DNA from: Sulfurimicrobium lacus
Lineage (GTDB): Bacteria; Pseudomonadota; Gammaproteobacteria; Burkholderiales; Sulfuricellaceae
Assembly: GCF_011764585.1 (NCBI RefSeq)
Contig: NZ_AP022853.1
Coordinates: 417,501 to 481,500, forward strand
DNA: 64,000 bases
Direction of reading: 5' to 3'
The notes under the pieces are model-generated. The model was not told the DNA's origin, did no database searches, and was given only the letters and a program-made list of their open reading frames with translations. How positions within the stretch are numbered: position 1 is the first letter of the stretch; every line of letters begins with the position of its first letter. The position numbers and the translations under genes were made by a program. Of the stretch, positions 32,650 to 41,377 are shown piece by piece.

Positions 32650-34493
32650 AGTCGCCGCATAACAACAAAGGTTGCGTAGTGATACATACGAATAAATGTG
32701 CAGGACGGCGGAACAGCTCGTTGTGGCGCTGGGGAGCGATGGCGCTGGCTATTGGCGTGATTTCAGGCTGCGCCTCCTATCCACAGCCATTTCCCATTTC
32801 CCAGAACCACATCCAGGCCGAGCCCCAGGCCAAGGCGTCCGGGATCCCAGAACCGGTCAAGGCAAGCGTGTTCGTCCCGCCGCCCAAGGCTTCGGTCAGG
32901 CCGCAAACCTACAGCGTGGTGGTGAACGAAGTGCCGGTGAAGGAATTGCTCTTCGCCTTGGCGCGTGATTCAAAGCTCAACGTGGACGTCCATCCGGCGA
33001 TTCAGGGCCTGGTTACCATGAATGCCGTGAACGAACCGCTCGAGTCCATCCTGGAGCGCCTGTCGCGACAGGTCAGCCTGCGTTACAAGATTGAAGGCGA
33101 CACGCTATCCATTACCCCCGATTCGCCTTACATGCACACCTATCACGTCGATTACGTCAATTTATCGCGTGATACAACGTCCAGCATTGGCGTGTCCTCG
33201 CAAATTGCGGGCGTGGGGGCGACGACCGCGACCGGCACGGCCGGGGCGGGAGCGGGGGGCAACACATCGTCCACCGCCGTGAAGAGCGCGTCCGACAACA
33301 ATTTCTGGGGAATCATCGGCGAAAATATCCGGCATATCCTGAGCGCCACCCGGTCCGTGGCCAGCAGCGCCGAAGAAAAAGCCGTCAAGGCCGAGGCAGT
33401 GCGCGCCGAGCGGGAGGACCGACTGCGTCAGGCGGAAGCAGTGGCGCGTGCCGGCAGCGGCGCGCCCGCGTTGTTCACCAATGTCTTCGGCAACGACAGG
33501 CCTTCGCAGCTCGGGGATGTCAAGGAGCAGGTGATCGTCAATCCGGTGGTCGGCTCGATATCCGTGCTGGGGACCGAGCGGCAGCAAAAGCTGGTCAAGG
33601 AGTACCTCGATAACGTGGTGAATGCATCGCATCGTCAGGTATTGATCGAAGCGACCATCGTCGAAGTGGCATTGAAGGACCAGTTCCATGCGGGCATCGA
33701 CTGGAGCAAGATCGGTAACGCGACGGGCTTTTCCGTCACCACCACTTCGAATGCCAGCAGCAATCTGGCCGGCAACCTCGCGCCGTTCGTCGCCGTGGGA
33801 TACAAGAATGCCAAGGACAGGCTGACCGCCACCCTGAATTTGCTGGAATCGTTCGGCAAGACGCGGGTTCTGTCCAGCCCGAAGATCATGGCCATCAACA
33901 ATCAGACCGCGCTGCTCAAGGTGGTCAACAATGAAGTGTATTTTTCCATCGAAGTGCAGCAAGGCACGACTTCGACCACGGGCATCATAACCCAGCCGGT
34001 TTACACCACCACGCCCCACACCGTGCCGGTGGGTGTGGTGATGAGCGTAACCCCGCAGATCAGCGAAGGCGGCATGGTTTCGATGACGGTGCGCCCCACC
34101 ATATCGCGTGTGACCGGCTTCAAGACCGACCCGAATCCGGATCTCGCCCGCATCAACATCGGCTTGCCGGAAGCGAACCGGATTCAGAATCTGGTGCCGG
34201 TAGTGCAGGTCCGCGAGATGGAATCGGTCCTGCAGGTCAGCAGCGGCCAGACCATCATCATGGGGGGATTGATGCAGGACGATACGGCGCGCAACAGGGA
34301 CGGCATTCCCTTCTTGTCTCGACCCGACTACATCGGCGCCGTGTTCGGGCAGCACGAGAACCAGGCGACCCAAACCGAGCTGGTGATCTTTTTGCGCCCC
34401 ACCGTGGTTAACAAGGCGTCTCTGGATAGCGACGAACTGCGCGCATTTCGCCGCTTCCTGCCCGACGCTACTGCCGCTGCCGAGAAGCCATGA
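32646..34493 (+). CDS. mshL: MSHA-type pilus secretin MshL
   Basis: A 615-aa outer-membrane secretin. A lipobox (IGVISGC, lipidated Cys C42) follows an unusually long, polar N-terminal stretch. It then has STN/N-domain repeats (about 90-160, VPVKELLFALARDSKLNVDV) and a C-terminal secretin core (about 310-590) with VLSSPKIMAINNQTALLKV and VSSGQTIIMGGLMQDDT. A low-complexity Gly/Ala-rich insertion lies at about 185-215. Start is an ATGA overlap with mshM; a later start near the lipobox is possible. Confidence 0.92.
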   Translation: MKSPHNNKGCVVIHTNKCAGRRNSSLWRWGAMALAIGVISGCASYPQPFPISQNHIQAEPQAKASGIPEPVKASVFVPPPKASVRPQTYSVVVNEVPVKELLFALARDSKLNVDVHPAIQGLVTMNAVNEPLESILERLSRQVSLRYKIEGDTLSITPDSPYMHTYHVDYVNLSRDTTSSIGVSSQIAGVGATTATGTAGAGAGGNTSSTAVKSASDNNFWGIIGENIRHILSATRSVASSAEEKAVKAEAVRAEREDRLRQAEAVARAGSGAPALFTNVFGNDRPSQLGDVKEQVIVNPVVGSISVLGTERQQKLVKEYLDNVVNASHRQVLIEATIVEVALKDQFHAGIDWSKIGNATGFSVTTTSNASSNLAGNLAPFVAVGYKNAKDRLTATLNLLESFGKTRVLSSPKIMAINNQTALLKVVNNEVYFSIEVQQGTTSTTGIITQPVYTTTPHTVPVGVVMSVTPQISEGGMVSMTVRPTISRVTGFKTDPNPDLARINIGLPEANRIQNLVPVVQVREMESVLQVSSGQTIIMGGLMQDDTARNRDGIPFLSRPDYIGAVFGQHENQATQTELVIFLRPTVVNKASLDSDELRAFRRFLPDATAAAEKP

Positions 34494-35650
34494 GTCTCCT
34501 GATGAAGGCCTTGAAGAAGGCCGAGGAAAGCCAGCAGACTTCGCAATCCGAAAGCGAACCGACGCTGCGTGAATTGGCCGATGAACTGTCCCTTGAACCG
34601 ACTTCCGAGCCGGCCGCCGTTGCGCGGAATGTACCGGCGGAGAAACCTGCCGGCGCAGGGCAGCAGGAAGCAGCCAATCTGTTTTCCGCCAAAGAGCCGC
34701 AAGTTGGCAAGCGCAACAGTTTAATGGCTATTCTTTCCGTGACGGCGCTCTTGCTGTTGGCAGGAGGGGGCGCTTATGTCTATATCGCGATCAACAAGCC
34801 GGGCCTGCTGACTTCCTCACCCTCTTTTTCGGTGTCGCCTGTCGCCGTGCAGTCGGTGCCGCAGGAAGCGAATCAGCCGCTGGTGCTCCAGGGGGCAGCG
34901 CCCGCTGCAGTCGCTCAGCCAGACCTGTTCGACGCACGTCCGGAAGCACCCGCTGCGCCATCAGGTGCTAAGCGCTCGCCATCGTCCGCAGACAACGCCA
35001 CTTCGCCAGGCGCCGGTGCGGTGAAGGCGGATGCAGCGCCGGATGGCGCAATCAAGGTGCGGCATGGCGGCCGGAGTGAAATCGAGCCCGATCTGGCGCA
35101 AGCCTACCAGCTCCTGCAGGAGGGGCGGCTGGAGGAGGCGAAAACGCATTATCAGCGCATGTTGCAGAAGGAGCCGCGCAATGTCGACGCCCTGCTGGGC
35201 ATGGCGGCGGTGCTGACGCGTTCCAACAATACGAGCGAGGCGGGAAAACTTTATTTTCGCGCGCTCGAAGTCGAACCGAAGAATACCTACGCCCAGGCGG
35301 GCTTGCTGAATTTGCTTGGTGGCAGCGACCCGGCCGGCAGCGAGGCCAGGTTGAAACAGCTTGTGGCAGACAAACCGGCCGGGTTTCTGCATTTTGCGCT
35401 GGGCAACCTCTACGCCAGCCAAGGGCGCTGGCCTGAAGCCCAGCAAGCCTATTTCCAGGCTTATCACCTGGAATCAGACAACCCGGACTATGCCTTCAAC
35501 CTGGCGGTGAGCCTGGAACACATCAGCCAGCCCCGGCCGGCCTTGACGTATTACCAGCAGGCCTTGAAGCTGCAGCGGAGCAAAGGTGCCGATTTCGAGC
35601 GCGCGACCGCGGAAGCGCGCGTCGCGCAATTGCAGAAGACGGCCGAATAG
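34490..35650 (+). CDS. mshN: TPR-repeat pilus biogenesis protein MshN-like
   Basis: A 386-aa inner-membrane protein. It begins MSLLMKALKKAEE, the N-terminal motif shared by MshN/GspB-like proteins, has one transmembrane helix (about 77-100), a low-complexity Pro/Ala linker and at least four TPR units from about residue 200 to the end (YQLLQEGRLEEAKTHYQRML; LAFNLAVSLEH-like near the C-terminus). It overlaps mshL by 4 bp and ends 1 bp before mshE. A scaffold role in the pilus machine is inferred from family and context. Confidence 0.87.
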   Translation: MSLLMKALKKAEESQQTSQSESEPTLRELADELSLEPTSEPAAVARNVPAEKPAGAGQQEAANLFSAKEPQVGKRNSLMAILSVTALLLLAGGGAYVYIAINKPGLLTSSPSFSVSPVAVQSVPQEANQPLVLQGAAPAAVAQPDLFDARPEAPAAPSGAKRSPSSADNATSPGAGAVKADAAPDGAIKVRHGGRSEIEPDLAQAYQLLQEGRLEEAKTHYQRMLQKEPRNVDALLGMAAVLTRSNNTSEAGKLYFRALEVEPKNTYAQAGLLNLLGGSDPAGSEARLKQLVADKPAGFLHFALGNLYASQGRWPEAQQAYFQAYHLESDNPDYAFNLAVSLEHISQPRPALTYYQQALKLQRSKGADFERATAEARVAQLQKTAE

Positions 35651-35651
35651 C

Positions 35652-37355
35652 ATGGCGGAACAGCGCAAAAAACTTCGCCTCGGCGAACTGCTGGTGCAGC
35701 AGGGGCTGATCAGCCAGGATCAGCTGCGCATCGCCCTGATGGAACAGACTGAGCACGACATGCCGCTGGGGCGCCAGCTGGTGCGCCTGGGCTTCGTCAC
35801 CGAAGCCATGATTCGCGACATCCTGGCCCATACCATCGGCCAGGAGGGCATCGACCTTTCCAACGTGGTCGCCGACGCGGAAGCGCTGAACCTGGTGCCG
35901 GAAGAATTCGCGCGCCGCTACCGTTTGCTGCCGATTGCCTTCAACCCGGAGCGCAAGGAATTGCTGGTTGCGATGAGCGACGTGTTCAACGTCGTGGCGC
36001 TGGACCTGTTGCGCGCCCATCTCGGCGGTCAGACCGAGATCCGCACCGTGCTCGCGGGGGAAGCGCAACTGGAAGAGTACATCGACCAGTTTTACGGCTT
36101 CGAACTCTCGGTGGACGGCATCCTGCGCGAGATCGAGACCGGCGAGATCGACTACCAGAGCCTGCAGGCGGGCAACGAGGAATACACCCAGCCGATGGTG
36201 CGCCTGGTGGGCTCGCTGCTGGTGGACGCGGTCAAGCGCGGCGCCTCGGACATCCACTTCGAACCCGAATACGCCTTCCTGCGCATCCGCTACCGCATCG
36301 ACGGGGTGCTGGAACAGATCCGCAGTTTGCACAAGACCTACTGGCCGGGCATTGCGGTGCGTCTCAAGGTGATCAGCGGTATGAATATCGCCGAAACGCG
36401 CGCGCCGCAGGACGGGCGGCTGTCGCTCAACCTGAACGGCCGGCCGATCGATTTCCGCGTTGCCGCCCAGCCCACCATCTACGGCGAGAACATCGTGCTG
36501 CGCGTGCTGGACCGGGAAAAATCCATCATTTCTCTCGACCGCATGGGACTGAGCCCGGAAACCCAGGACAAGCTGAAACTGATGATGGCGCGGCCCGAAG
36601 GCATCCTGATCGTCACCGGCCCGACCGGCAGCGGCAAGACCACGACGCTCTATTCCATGCTGAGCCATATCAATACGGACTCGGTCAATATCATGACCCT
36701 CGAAGACCCGGTGGAATACCCGGTGACCATGATGCGCCAGACTTCGGTCAACGACCTGGTGAAGATGGATTTCGCCAACGGCATCCGCTCCATGATGCGC
36801 CAGGATCCGGACATCATCCTGGTCGGCGAGGTGCGCGACCGGGAGACGGCGGACATGGCTTTCCGCGCCGCCATGACCGGTCACCAGGTGTTCACCACGC
36901 TGCACACCAACTCCGCGCTCGGCGCTTTTCCGCGTTTGCTGGACATCGGCATCCTGCCCGACATCATGGCCGGCAACATCATCGGTGTGATCGCGCAGCG
37001 TCTGGTGCGCTTGTTGTGCCCCCACTGCAAACAGCCCTATCAGCCCGGACCGGAAGAAAAACAGTTGCTGGGCTTGCTGCCCGACGACGATACACAGGTC
37101 TATGCTGCAGACGGTTGTCCGCAGTGCAGCTACAAGGGCTACAAGGGGCGCATGGCCCTGATCGAATTGCTGCATATGGACAGCGATCTGGACGAGCTGA
37201 TCGCGCATCGCGCAACCGCCAGGGAATTGCGCAATGTGGCGCTGGAAAAGGGCTTCCAAACCCTCGCTGACGACGGAATCAGGCGTATTCTCGAGGGCAA
37301 GACCAGTTTGCTGGAAGTGTCCCGCGTGGTGGACCTGACCGGGCGGCTGCATTGA
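35652..37355 (+). CDS. mshE: MSHA-type pilus assembly ATPase MshE (GspE/PilB family)
   Basis: A 567-aa assembly ATPase. The N-terminus has the MshEN tandem motif: RLGELLVQQGLISQDQLRIA (from R9) and, after a 5-residue spacer, PLGRQLVRLGFVTEAMIRDI; this arrangement binds c-di-GMP in MshE proteins. The C-terminal motor has Walker A GPTGSGKTTT, the Asp box ITLEDPVE-like MTLEDPVEYPV, Walker B IILVGEVRD and zinc cysteines CPHC...CPQC. Start is taken at MAEQRKKLRLG. Its stop is followed by a heptamer-repeat hairpin and then mshG. Confidence 0.93.
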   Translation: MAEQRKKLRLGELLVQQGLISQDQLRIALMEQTEHDMPLGRQLVRLGFVTEAMIRDILAHTIGQEGIDLSNVVADAEALNLVPEEFARRYRLLPIAFNPERKELLVAMSDVFNVVALDLLRAHLGGQTEIRTVLAGEAQLEEYIDQFYGFELSVDGILREIETGEIDYQSLQAGNEEYTQPMVRLVGSLLVDAVKRGASDIHFEPEYAFLRIRYRIDGVLEQIRSLHKTYWPGIAVRLKVISGMNIAETRAPQDGRLSLNLNGRPIDFRVAAQPTIYGENIVLRVLDREKSIISLDRMGLSPETQDKLKLMMARPEGILIVTGPTGSGKTTTLYSMLSHINTDSVNIMTLEDPVEYPVTMMRQTSVNDLVKMDFANGIRSMMRQDPDIILVGEVRDRETADMAFRAAMTGHQVFTTLHTNSALGAFPRLLDIGILPDIMAGNIIGVIAQRLVRLLCPHCKQPYQPGPEEKQLLGLLPDDDTQVYAADGCPQCSYKGYKGRMALIELLHMDSDLDELIAHRATARELRNVALEKGFQTLADDGIRRILEGKTSLLEVSRVVDLTGRLH

Positions 37356-37360
37356 TTGTT

Positions 37361-37436
37361 AGCGGTCAGCTCTCAGCCGTCAGCTTTCAGCGCGGCGTCT
37401 TCGTTTCAAAGCTGAACGCTGAAAGCTGACAGCTGA
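37361..37436 (+). repeat. Intergenic hairpin made of 7-bp repeats (mshE-mshG)
   Basis: The left arm repeats GTCAGCT / CTCAGCC / GTCAGCT / TTCAGCG with exact 7-bp period. The right arm (from 37411) has CTGAACG / CTGAAAG / CTGACAG in the opposite sense. A 14-bp core (GTCAGCTTTCAGCG) is perfectly complementary between arms. The element fills the whole mshE-mshG space, and the mshG ATG directly follows the right arm. Architecture equals that of the tatA-tatB element although the heptamer sequence differs. Confidence 0.85.
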
Positions 37437-38642
37437 ATGCAGACCTTTCAATACAACTCCGTCGACAAGAATGGCGTATCCGTTCGCGGCAAGCTCGCCG
37501 CCGTCAACGAAGTCGACCTGGAGTTGCGCCTGCAGCGCATGGGGCTGGACCTCATTACCGCGCGCAAGGTGAACGAGCCGATGCAGCTCGGCCGCCGCGG
37601 CAGCATTACGCGACAGGACCTCATCACCTTCTGCTTCCACATGGAACAGCTCTCCCGTGCCGGCATCCCCTTGCTCGAGGGGCTGGCCGATCTGCGTGAC
37701 AGCATCGAACAGCCGCGTTTCCGTGAAATTCTCTCCGCCGTCCTGGAAGAGGTGGAAGGCGGCAAAACCCTGTCGCAAGCCATGCATAGCCATCCCGCGG
37801 CGTTCGACAATGTGTTCGTGAGCCTGATCAAGGCAGGCGAGCAAAGCGGAACGATGACGGAGGTGTTCGAGAATCTCGCCACCACCCTCAAATGGCAGGA
37901 CGAACTGGTGGCCCAGACCAAGCGCCTGCTGATGTACCCCGCCCTGGTGTTCGTGGTGGTGGGCGGCGTGATCGTGTTCCTCATGATGTACCTGGTGCCC
38001 CAGCTGGTGTCCTTCCTCAAGAACATGGGCCAGGAACTGCCGTTCCAGACCAAGGCGCTGATATTCGTCTCCGGGGTGTTCGTCAATTATTGGTACCTGG
38101 TATTCGGCTTGCCGATCCTGGCAGCGGTGACGGCTGCCGTGGTGATACGCCGCAGTCCGCGGGCGCGCTACCGCTGGGATTATTTAAAGTTGCACATCCC
38201 GTTCGTCGGGCCGATTCTGCAAAAAATCATTCTCGCCCGTTTCGCCAACTTTTTTGCCTTGATGTACCAGTCCGGCATCACCATTCTCGATGCGCTGAAA
38301 ACCAGCGAGGAAATCGTGGTCAACCGCGTCATCTCCGATGGCCTGGCGCGCGCCGGACAGCAGATCAGCGCGGGCGACAGCGTGGCGGAAAGCTTCGAAA
38401 ATCTCGGCATGTTCCCGCCGCTGGTGGTGCGCATGCTGCGCGTGGGGGAAGCCACCGGTGCGCTCGACACCGCTTTGCTCAACGTGACCTACTTCTATAA
38501 CCGCGAAGTGAAGGAGTCGGTGGAAAAGCTCCTCAAGATGCTGGAGCCCGCACTGACCGTGATTCTCGGGCTGGTTCTCGCGGTTATCATGTTCTCGGTG
38601 CTGACCCCGATTTACGATATTTTGGGTAAGATGAAATACTGA
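37437..38642 (+). CDS. mshG: MSHA-type pilus inner-membrane platform protein MshG (GspF/PilC family)
   Basis: A 401-aa T2SS-F family protein with two repeated cytosolic domains and three transmembrane helices (first near 166-190, PALVFVVVGGVIVFLMMYLVPQ). LSRAGIPLLEGLADL and the C-terminal repeat MYQSGITILDALKTSEEI are the paired GspF motifs. It forms the rotary platform over MshE. The ribosome-binding site is weak because the leader is a heptamer hairpin. It overlaps the next gene by 1 bp. Confidence 0.93.
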   Translation: MQTFQYNSVDKNGVSVRGKLAAVNEVDLELRLQRMGLDLITARKVNEPMQLGRRGSITRQDLITFCFHMEQLSRAGIPLLEGLADLRDSIEQPRFREILSAVLEEVEGGKTLSQAMHSHPAAFDNVFVSLIKAGEQSGTMTEVFENLATTLKWQDELVAQTKRLLMYPALVFVVVGGVIVFLMMYLVPQLVSFLKNMGQELPFQTKALIFVSGVFVNYWYLVFGLPILAAVTAAVVIRRSPRARYRWDYLKLHIPFVGPILQKIILARFANFFALMYQSGITILDALKTSEEIVVNRVISDGLARAGQQISAGDSVAESFENLGMFPPLVVRMLRVGEATGALDTALLNVTYFYNREVKESVEKLLKMLEPALTVILGLVLAVIMFSVLTPIYDILGKMKY

Positions 38643-40180
38643 TGACCACCAAAATAATCATTTGTGTGACCACGCAACACGCCATCGCCGCAGTATTCGA
38701 AAGCGGCAAGCTGGGGATTTGCCAGACTTTTGCCGTCAGCGAAGACGGGCAGCGGGCGTTTGGAAACCTGCTGCACGCCCACCCCGGCATCCCGGTTTAC
38801 CTCATGGTGGATTCGGTGGAAGAGGATTATCACGCCGAAATCCTGCCCCACGCCTCCGGATCTTCCCGCCAGGAACTGGTGCGGCGCAAGCTGAAACAGC
38901 TCTACCGCAGCACCTCCTACTACACCGCCTGGATACAGTGGCGCGAGTCCGACAAACGGCGAGACGATCATTACATGTTCGCCGCCCTGACCAACGCAGA
39001 ACTGCTGCGCCCCTGGCTGGAGACGCTGCATGTGTTCCAGTCACCGCTGGCTGGCGTTTACCTGTTGCCCATGGTGACTCAGGTATTGCTGGCCAGACTC
39101 AAGCTGGCCGCGTCCGACCTGCTGGTGGTGAGCAAGCAGAACGGCGGGCTGCGGCAAAGCTTTTTTCAGGCCAGCCAGCTGAAAGCAAGCCGCCTGGCTC
39201 TTGCTGACCAGGAACACATTAATTCTGCAGTCGAGCTTGCAGCGGATATCGGCAAAACCCGCCTTTACCTCAACAGCCTGCGGCTGATGGCCCGCGAGGC
39301 GAAACTGACGGTGCTGCTGCTCGATACCCATGACAGCATGGAGGACCTGCAACAGCACCTGCAGGCCGACCCCGGGTTCACCACCGTCATGCGCCTGTCG
39401 TCCGCTGAGTTGAGCGCCCGTCTTGGCGGCGTGCCTCTGCTTTGTCCCTATGCCTTGCACATGACGGTGCTGGGTTTGCAGCAGCCGGTAAATAATCTTG
39501 CTCCGGCCATCGTGACCCGGAATTTCTGGCGCCATCAGCAACGGCGGCTGACGTTTGCAGCGAGCGCAGTTGTGACGGCAGCGGCGCTGGTATGGGCGGG
39601 CGCAAATCTGTACCAGAGCCACCAGCTCGATAACGCGACGCACCGGCTTGAAACGGAGGCCCAGGCGTTGCAGACGCGTTATGTCGAGATAACCAAAGCC
39701 TTCCCCCAGGCGCCGGCATCTGCCGAAAACCTCGAAAAAGCCGTCCAGCTCGCCATCCGCATCAAACAGGATAGCCGCACGCCGGAAAAAGCCATGCTGG
39801 CCGTAAGTCGTGCATTGGAAAGCAGCCCGGAAATCATGCTGACCCGCCTGAGCTGGAAATTCGGCGCGCCAGGCCAGGGCGCCGGAAACACCGGGGTTGA
39901 GGTTGCGCCACCGGCCGGCGCAGCAGGCTGGCGCGAAGCCGGCTTGGTGGAAGGCGAAATCAGACCATTTCATGGCGATTACCGTAGCGCCATGGCCAGC
40001 GTCAACCGTTTCGCCGGGAAGATGGCGCATGATCCCGAGATCGCCAGCGTGAGCGTGGTCGAGATGCCGCTCAACATTCATTCGTCGAATGCGCTGAGCG
40101 GCAATACCCTCGATGCCGGGACGAACGAAACCATGCGCGCCGAGTTCAAGATAAAAATAGTGATGAAGGGGCGCATATGA
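38642..40180 (+). CDS. PilM/PilN-like pilus assembly protein (MshI-like)
   Basis: A 512-aa protein: an N-terminal cytosolic part of about 290 residues that resembles a diverged actin-like PilM/GspL fold, one transmembrane helix (about 302-322) and a periplasmic coiled/ferredoxin-like part resembling PilN. The equivalent position in MSHA loci is MshI. Sequence similarity that I can recognise is weak, so the call rests mainly on topology and position between mshG and the PilO-like gene (4-bp overlap). Confidence 0.7.
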   Translation: MTTKIIICVTTQHAIAAVFESGKLGICQTFAVSEDGQRAFGNLLHAHPGIPVYLMVDSVEEDYHAEILPHASGSSRQELVRRKLKQLYRSTSYYTAWIQWRESDKRRDDHYMFAALTNAELLRPWLETLHVFQSPLAGVYLLPMVTQVLLARLKLAASDLLVVSKQNGGLRQSFFQASQLKASRLALADQEHINSAVELAADIGKTRLYLNSLRLMAREAKLTVLLLDTHDSMEDLQQHLQADPGFTTVMRLSSAELSARLGGVPLLCPYALHMTVLGLQQPVNNLAPAIVTRNFWRHQQRRLTFAASAVVTAAALVWAGANLYQSHQLDNATHRLETEAQALQTRYVEITKAFPQAPASAENLEKAVQLAIRIKQDSRTPEKAMLAVSRALESSPEIMLTRLSWKFGAPGQGAGNTGVEVAPPAGAAGWREAGLVEGEIRPFHGDYRSAMASVNRFAGKMAHDPEIASVSVVEMPLNIHSSNALSGNTLDAGTNETMRAEFKIKIVMKGRI

Positions 40181-40797
40181 AGCTGGCTGGTGCCGACTGG
40201 CAGGCGTTGCGCTACCCATTGCTGGTGCTGGCTGCGGCATTGTTGGTAAGCGCTGCACTGGTGTTCTTTACGCGCCAGGAACTCAACCAGGAAAAATCGC
40301 GCTACACCCGCCAGGAAGGCGTTCTGCGCGAGGCGCACGAGCGCTTGCAGAAATCCGGCGATGAAAAGGACAAAATCCTGCGCTACCGCGCTTCCTACCT
40401 CGCCCTGCAACAGCAAGGCTTCGTCGGCGACGAGCAGCGCATAAACTGGGTGGATGCCCTGCGTGCCGCCAGCCTGAATCTGAAAATGTTCGGCGTCAGC
40501 TACCAGATCGAGGCGCAGCAGCCGTACCAGTCGCCGGCGGTCACGGACGCGGGGCAATACCGTATCCACCAGTCGCTAATGAAGATCAATCTGGGCCTGC
40601 TTCATGAGGAAGACCTGATGCGCTTCCTGAATGCGTTGGAAGAACAGCGTGCCGGGATTTTTTCCCTGAGGGAGTGCACCCTGCAGCGCCAAAGCGCCGG
40701 GAAAGTAGAGAATGCCAAGGTGCAGCCCAATCTGCAGGCCGATTGCAGCCTGGACTGGCTGAGCATCAGCGAAGCCAGGGGGGCGGAAAACCCATGA
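40177..40797 (+). CDS. PilO-like pilus assembly protein (MshJ-like)
   Basis: A 206-aa bitopic membrane protein: a short cytosolic N-terminus, one helix (about 13-31), a coiled coil (about 35-70, KSRYTRQEGVLREAHERLQK) and a periplasmic globular part. This is the GspM/PilO layout, and it follows the PilM/N-like gene with a 4-bp overlap as in MSHA loci. No catalytic motif is expected. Confidence 0.65.
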   Translation: MKLAGADWQALRYPLLVLAAALLVSAALVFFTRQELNQEKSRYTRQEGVLREAHERLQKSGDEKDKILRYRASYLALQQQGFVGDEQRINWVDALRAASLNLKMFGVSYQIEAQQPYQSPAVTDAGQYRIHQSLMKINLGLLHEEDLMRFLNALEEQRAGIFSLRECTLQRQSAGKVENAKVQPNLQADCSLDWLSISEARGAENP

Positions 40798-41369
40798 GGC
40801 GCGACACGACTAAAATCATTGCCGTTTTCCTGCTCCTGCTGCCCTCTCTTGGCATGGCAGCGGAGCAAAGCCTGGGACGGCTTTTCTTCACCCCCGAACA
40901 GCGCGCCAGGATGGACGTGGCGCGGCAGCAGGAGCGCAGCATCAAGATCGACACGGATCAGCAGGAAAGCGGCCCTCCTGTTGCCAATATCACGCTCAAC
41001 GGCGTGGTTACGCGCAGCGACGGCAAATCCACGGTGTGGATCAACAACCGGGAGCAGAGCGGGGACAAGGCCATTTCAGGCATCGCCGTGCCGAAGCAGG
41101 GGAAGGCCGCGGGCCAGGTCAGCATCACGACCCCGGACGCAAAGCGCTCCATCCCGCTCAAGGTCGGACAAAGCATCGATTTGAACAGCGGTCAGGTGGA
41201 GGAATCCTACCGCCGCACGCCGCCCCAGCCGGACAAGAAAGAAGCCCCGCCGTCCAGTACGCCCGACCGGCTCCCCGCTTCTCCTGCCAAGCCGCTGCCG
41301 CGCGGCGGGGACGCGCAAGACGCGCCCGAGCCCGCCGATGCCCAGGGCGCAATGCCATTGAGCCGCTAG
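40794..41369 (+). CDS. Exported MshK/PilP-like protein
   Basis: A 191-aa protein with a signal peptide (about residues 1-22, ending GMAA) and a short beta-rich segment (PVANITLNGVVTRSDGKSTV then RSIPLKVGQSIDL) like the PilP/GspC homology region. The tail is rich in Pro, Ala and Asp. The ATGA overlap with the PilO-like gene defines the start at 40794. Function inferred from position only; MshK is the closest expected counterpart. Confidence 0.6.
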   Translation: MRRDTTKIIAVFLLLLPSLGMAAEQSLGRLFFTPEQRARMDVARQQERSIKIDTDQQESGPPVANITLNGVVTRSDGKSTVWINNREQSGDKAISGIAVPKQGKAAGQVSITTPDAKRSIPLKVGQSIDLNSGQVEESYRRTPPQPDKKEAPPSSTPDRLPASPAKPLPRGGDAQDAPEPADAQGAMPLSR

Positions 41370-41377
41370 GTCGCGCC

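Noticed and set aside
35523-37352. 609-aa minus-strand open frame opposite mshE
   Set aside because: It is the GC-rich shadow of mshE, His/Gln-rich with no domain pattern; mshE has full motif support.
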